Assembly (NCBI RefSeq): GCF_011578045.1
Contig: NZ_CP049801.1
Coordinates: 3,038,001 to 3,102,000 of the forward strand
Length of the DNA: 64,000 nucleotides
Origin: Acinetobacter shaoyimingii
Lineage (GTDB): Bacteria; Pseudomonadota; Gammaproteobacteria; Pseudomonadales; Moraxellaceae
Direction: 5' to 3'
Both the position numbers and the translations under genes were made by a program. The notes beneath the pieces are model-generated. The model was not told the DNA's origin and made no database searches. It was given only the letters and a program-made list of their open reading frames with translations. Below, in pieces: positions 60,345-64,000 of this stretch. Within the stretch, counting starts at the first letter, position 1, and every line of letters starts with the position of its first letter.

Positions 60345-61475
60345 TTAATGCTTTTTATTCTCTAAATAAATAATGTGCTGATTTAACACAGCAATCATAT
60401 CTGAACGACTCACCATTCCTACCAAGCACGCCCCTTCTACCACAGGAATATAATTAAATGACTTTTCAACAAAATATGGAATCAGATCATGTATCGGCTG
60501 TTGGGGTCTTACTGTCACCACCTGTCGCTGCATAATGTGTTTCACTTGATTTTCCCAACTCCCTCTAAGATCAATCGAGCGTTGCAACCATTCCATCACA
60601 TTATACAGAGCCAATGTTCCCACAAGTTCATCTTGCTCATTAACCACAGGCAAGCTCATTAAATTCATGTGTTTAAAGACATTGAGCGCAACTTGAATAT
60701 CATCGGTCTGCTTTAACCGAATCACATCTTTACTCATGATCTCTTGGCATGTGAAAGGAACATTGGCTCGTGCATTAACCTTTTCTTGCACGGCTAATAT
60801 CAGTTTTTGTATGTCGTATTCACTGACATCTAAAAGTTCAGTTTGTTGCTCAAGTACATCTTGAATATCTTGAGGCTGAATCGTGACTCTTTGTGTGGGA
60901 GTTGGATCTGTAGTTCGTGTATTGACTTGCGCAACTTGAGGGTAATCCTTACCCAACAAGCGATTATAAATAATCGCAATGGCTAATAATAAAACTGAAT
61001 TGAGGAGTACTGGGTAAATCACAAACTGGTAACCGAGTTCGTGTACTGAATGGCCACCCAAGACCGCTGTAATCGCTACTGCCCCACTCGGTGGATGTAA
61101 GGAATCTGTGCTCATCATCAGAATAATAGACAATGCTACAGCCACACTAAATGCTTCGGTTAAATTGGGCATATACAATGCACATGTAACCCCAATCATC
61201 GCAGCGATACTATTGCCGACTACGATATTCCAAGGCTGTGCCAGAGGGCTTGCAGGAACGGCGAATAGCAAAACCGATGAGGCCCCCATCGGAGCGATAT
61301 ACCATGCATTCAAATCACCCAATACCCACCAGCTGATTAGGGATGAAAGTGCCAATCCTAATAAAGCACCGATGCCACACAATAATCTTTCTTTAAACGG
61401 AAGTACTTTAAAATTAGGTTTGAGGGTATTGAGCCATTGAGAAGAAAACTGTGACACGAATAAAACCTCATGCAT
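60345..61475 (-). CDS. HPP family protein with tandem CBS domains
   Basis: ATG at 61475 gives about 376 residues; an in-frame ATG at 61529 adds 18. No start has a good ribosome site. The N-terminal half is a membrane HPP domain of about four to six helices (PMGASSVLLFAVPASPLAQPWN, LHPPSGAVAI) and the C-terminal half carries two CBS domains (IMSKDVIRL, VNEQDELVGTL; IMQRQVVTV, VEGACLVGMVSRSDM), so nucleotide sensing is likely. HPP proteins are implicated in nitrite transport in plants, but the bacterial substrate is unknown. Confidence 0.87.
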   Translation of the reverse strand: MHEVLFVSQFSSQWLNTLKPNFKVLPFKERLLCGIGALLGLALSSLISWWVLGDLNAWYIAPMGASSVLLFAVPASPLAQPWNIVVGNSIAAMIGVTCALYMPNLTEAFSVAVALSIILMMSTDSLHPPSGAVAITAVLGGHSVHELGYQFVIYPVLLNSVLLLAIAIIYNRLLGKDYPQVAQVNTRTTDPTPTQRVTIQPQDIQDVLEQQTELLDVSEYDIQKLILAVQEKVNARANVPFTCQEIMSKDVIRLKQTDDIQVALNVFKHMNLMSLPVVNEQDELVGTLALYNVMEWLQRSIDLRGSWENQVKHIMQRQVVTVRPQQPIHDLIPYFVEKSFNYIPVVEGACLVGMVSRSDMIAVLNQHIIYLENKKH

Positions 61476-61608
61476 GGTATGTATGTTTTGAAGAATGATA
61501 TAAAACTTAACCAGAGAAATCTGATTCATTTATGATTGTCAGTTCAACTAATCGGCTTTATATCAGTTATACGATTCGGAATAATAAAATTTACAAGGAC
61601 TATGCAAT

Positions 61609-62391
61609 ATGCTGAAAACTGAATGGATTGCGATTTTCATCTGTGTATTTGCTGCATTATTACATGGTCTAAGTGGTTTCGGTTTTCCAATGATGAGTAC
61701 CGCCGCATTGTCTACGCAATACAGTTTAAGCCAATCTGTTGCATTTGTAATTCTCCCCTGCCTTGTGCTGAATTTGTTTTTACTGAATGCCGATCCACAA
61801 CGCTCCATCATCCAAAGCATCGCATATTATGGCCGCAGCTATTACCCGATTATTTCCAGCAGTATTCTGGGTAGCTTCTTGGGTGTTCGTCTTTTACTTT
61901 GGCTGAATGAAGGTTATTTAAAATTATTCATGGGTACCATACTTATTTTGTATGTACTCGATCAGTTTCGACGACAACCTTGGCAAGTCAAAACATCGAC
62001 AATCAATATGATTATATTTGGTTTTTTGGCAGGAATTGTTGGTGGTGCAACCAATGCTATGGCGCCATTTTTAATGATATATTTGCTCAGCAGTCAACTC
62101 CCAAAGAAAGATATTATTATCGTTAGCAATTTAAACTTTATGGCTGGGAAACTGATTCAACTGATCATGCTTTTCCCAATTTTAATGAATTTAAATACCC
62201 ATCAACATGTTTTAATTTTGCTGATCGCGATATTTGCTTTATTGGGTGTATGGACAGGACAAAAACTTCAAGTACATTTATCTCAACAGCATTTCCGTGT
62301 TTTAATTTTTGTATTACTTTTCCTTTTAGGTCTACATGCATTGTGGCAAAGTGCAAATTTATTGCAATATACGCATTCGCTCTTAAAATAG
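61609..62391 (+). CDS. TSUP family sulfite/anion exporter-like protein
   Basis: The 260-residue protein has about eight membrane helices in two repeats of the TauE/SafE (TSUP) type: an opening AALLHGLSGFGFPM and a central GFLAGIVGGATNAMAPFL. The AAGGA ribosome site is good. TSUP proteins export sulfite, sulfoacetate and related organosulfur anions; no such pathway genes adjoin it. The HPP-CBS gene is divergent, and the DASS transporter gene follows 81 bases downstream. Confidence 0.87.
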   Translation: MLKTEWIAIFICVFAALLHGLSGFGFPMMSTAALSTQYSLSQSVAFVILPCLVLNLFLLNADPQRSIIQSIAYYGRSYYPIISSSILGSFLGVRLLLWLNEGYLKLFMGTILILYVLDQFRRQPWQVKTSTINMIIFGFLAGIVGGATNAMAPFLMIYLLSSQLPKKDIIIVSNLNFMAGKLIQLIMLFPILMNLNTHQHVLILLIAIFALLGVWTGQKLQVHLSQQHFRVLIFVLLFLLGLHALWQSANLLQYTHSLLK

Positions 62392-62472
62392 TCAATTTTC
62401 TTAAACTGTATACATCAAAATCATTTGAAGATTTAAAACGGTTCAAAATAAAAATGTCATAAAGGAATATTT

Positions 62473-63882
62473 ATGAATGAAAATTTAGCTACCACGACAA
62501 ATGCCATGCCGAAGGGTATTGCAAAAGGTTGGATCATCATTGTCATTGCTGCGCTTATATCATACGGTTTGTTTCACGTGTTGCCATATGATCTCAATGC
62601 CAATAAAGGGCTTGCGCTGCTCTGTTTTATTGGCATCTTGTGGTTAACCGAGGCAATTCACATCACTATTACCGCACTTTTAGTTCCAGTTCTGGCAGTG
62701 TTAATCGGTATGCCGATGGCCAAGGGTGATGAACTCGTCCCTATCACCACACAAGCAGCCCTGACTACATTTGCAGATCCAACAATCTTCCTATTCTTTG
62801 GCGGCTTTGCTTTAGCCACAGCATTGCATATTCAAAAGCTTGATAAGAAAATTGCCATGTGGATTATTTCTATGTCTGGCGGTCATTTGGGTATCTCTGT
62901 ACTGGCGATTTTTATTGTCACTGCTTTGCTGTCGATGTGGATTTCCAATACTGCAACAGCAGCCATGATGTTGCCTCTGGCTTTAGGTTTATTGGCACAT
63001 TTGGATGTTACACGTGAACGTAAAACTTTTGTGTTTATTCTGCTTGGTATTGCATATTCAGCCAGTATTGGTGGTCTAGGTACAGTTGTAGGCTCTCCTC
63101 CGAATGCTATTGCAGCCAAAGCACTTGGTTACGATTTTGCCGACTGGATGAAAATCGGACTTCCGATGATGCTGATCATTCTGCCTGCAATGCTGATTAG
63201 TCTTTATTTGGTATTACGTCCAAAGCTCAATCACAAAGTTGAATTTGTCACGGAAAATATTCCTTGGACACGCACCCGTATTGCAACTATGGCTCTGTTC
63301 TTGTCTACCGCTTTAGCATGGATTTTAAGTAAAAAATTAACTGAGTTATTGAACATCAGCCAACCTGATACTTGGATTGCCGTGCTTGCTGCCTGTCTCG
63401 TGGTTGTACTAGGCACAGCAACGTGGAAACAAGTATCTGAAAACACCGACTGGGGTGTACTTTATTTGTTTGGTGGTGGATTAACTTTAAGCGCAGTACT
63501 CAAAGATTCAGGTACTTCTTTAGTCCTCGGTCAGACTTTGGCAAATACTTTTGGAGATGCCTCTCCATTGGTGATCATTTTTGTTGTTGCGACCTTTATT
63601 ATCTTCCTGACTGAATTTACCAGTAATACTGCATCTGCTGCACTTTTAGTGCCTGTGTTTGCTGCTATTGCCGATCAGATGGGAATGCCGAAGGAAATCT
63701 TGGTGATTGTCATTGGTATTGGTGCATCTTGTGCATTCATGTTACCAGTTGCAACTCCTCCAAATGCGATTGTATTTGGTACAGGACATATTCAACAGTC
63801 TGAAATGATGAAGGTCGGATTTGTGCTGAACATCATGTGTATTTTCTTGGTCTCTCTATTTGTCTACTGGTTCTTTATCTAA
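62473..63882 (+). CDS. DASS family dicarboxylate/anion symporter
   Basis: This 469-residue SLC13-type transporter has about eleven helices and two SNT-type motifs: MWISNTATAAMMLP in the first repeat and TEFTSNTASAALLVP in the second, which bind Na+ and the carboxylate. VGSPPNAIAAK and VATPPNAIVFG are the paired NAIA-type hairpin tips. It probably imports C4-dicarboxylates such as succinate; sulfate is an alternative in this family. AAGGA precedes the ATG, and a bidirectional terminator follows. Confidence 0.9.
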   Translation: MNENLATTTNAMPKGIAKGWIIIVIAALISYGLFHVLPYDLNANKGLALLCFIGILWLTEAIHITITALLVPVLAVLIGMPMAKGDELVPITTQAALTTFADPTIFLFFGGFALATALHIQKLDKKIAMWIISMSGGHLGISVLAIFIVTALLSMWISNTATAAMMLPLALGLLAHLDVTRERKTFVFILLGIAYSASIGGLGTVVGSPPNAIAAKALGYDFADWMKIGLPMMLIILPAMLISLYLVLRPKLNHKVEFVTENIPWTRTRIATMALFLSTALAWILSKKLTELLNISQPDTWIAVLAACLVVVLGTATWKQVSENTDWGVLYLFGGGLTLSAVLKDSGTSLVLGQTLANTFGDASPLVIIFVVATFIIFLTEFTSNTASAALLVPVFAAIADQMGMPKEILVIVIGIGASCAFMLPVATPPNAIVFGTGHIQQSEMMKVGFVLNIMCIFLVSLFVYWFFI

Positions 63883-63904
63883 CAACATTATTGAAACCAA
63901 CTTC

Positions 63905-63934
63905 TAAAAAGCACGCTAAAGCGTGCTTTTTTCT
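63905..63934 (+). terminator. bidirectional terminator
   Basis: AAAAAGCACGC pairs with GCGTGCTTTTT around TAAA, between the DASS gene and the convergent partial gene. Confidence 0.88.
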
Positions 63935-63939
63935 TTTCA

Positions 63940-64000
63940 TTATTTTGCTTTATTGACACCTAACCAGGTGATTTGAGCAGGAACACTATTCAGTTGAATC
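63940..64000 (-). CDS. C-terminal end of a gene cut by the window edge
   Basis: A stop at 63940-63942 closes a minus-strand frame that is open to base 64000; the last residues read IQLNSVPAQITWLGVNKAK. The shared terminator supports a real convergent gene, but twenty residues are too few to identify it. Confidence 0.5.
   Translation of the reverse strand, partial: IQLNSVPAQITWLGVNKAK

Overview
The window looks like chromosomal DNA of an Acinetobacter species (Gammaproteobacteria, Moraxellaceae). The reasons are low-to-moderate GC, Acinetobacter-type rRNA sequences, a pair of DUF2789 genes, the rlmJ-pssA arrangement, and overall gene content. I cannot name the species. Most of it is ordinary core genome: I see no prophage, CRISPR array, transposase, integrase or biosynthetic cluster.

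Layout. 1-3.9 kb: end of an alpha/beta hydrolase gene, a tight three-gene cassette (cytosolic DUF442-type protein, exported paralogue, 34-residue lipoprotein), a dihydrolipoamide dehydrogenase-like flavoprotein and a small membrane protein. 4.1-10 kb: a complete rrn operon on the minus strand (promoter, 16S, tRNA-Ile, tRNA-Ala, 23S, 5S, terminator). 10-19 kb: phospholipid synthesis (pssA), 23S methylation (rlmJ), a 2OG-Fe oxygenase, two DUF2789 proteins, malate dehydrogenase, a degenerate RNase T2-like protein and a soluble lytic transglycosylase. 19.4-24 kb: miaB, ybeZ (phoH-like) and ybeY, an RNA-modification and ribosome-maturation group, then an MscS channel. 24-34 kb: mixed housekeeping and envelope genes (TonB-like, DUF3108, xpt, orphan sulfonate-binding lipoprotein, wrbA, YihY, FAH hydrolase).

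35-36.2 kb: minus-strand tRNA cluster (Ser-GCT and three Arg-ACG), in which one tRNA-Arg plus terminator is part of a 141-bp direct repeat around a 600-bp insert. 36.4-42.4 kb: rnr, a frameshifted small gene, prlC and a YheV-like zinc ribbon protein. 42.6-46.9 kb: a fused TRAP permease, a rhombosortase-like protease and a TRAP-associated-type lipoprotein. 47-52 kb: a 42-residue membrane protein, ygfX-sdhE, an acyl-CoA dehydrogenase, a phosphoglycolate-phosphatase-like HAD enzyme, a MITE-like repeat and rluC. 51.4-55.6 kb: rne behind a long, hairpin-rich leader. 55.8-64 kb: an acyl-CoA synthetase, three tRNA-Lys genes, small envelope proteins, and three transport proteins (HPP-CBS, TSUP and DASS).

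RNA metabolism is over-represented (rnr, rne, rluC, rlmJ, miaB, ybeY, ybeZ, rRNA and seven dispersed tRNAs), but the genes are spread out and not one system. The most interesting items are the overlapping three-gene cassette at 983-1833, the structured rne leader, the RNase T2-like protein that lacks its catalytic histidines, the tRNA-Arg repeat, and short genes easily missed (34, 42 and 65 residues). Gene identities rest on recognisable motifs read by eye; no database search was run.
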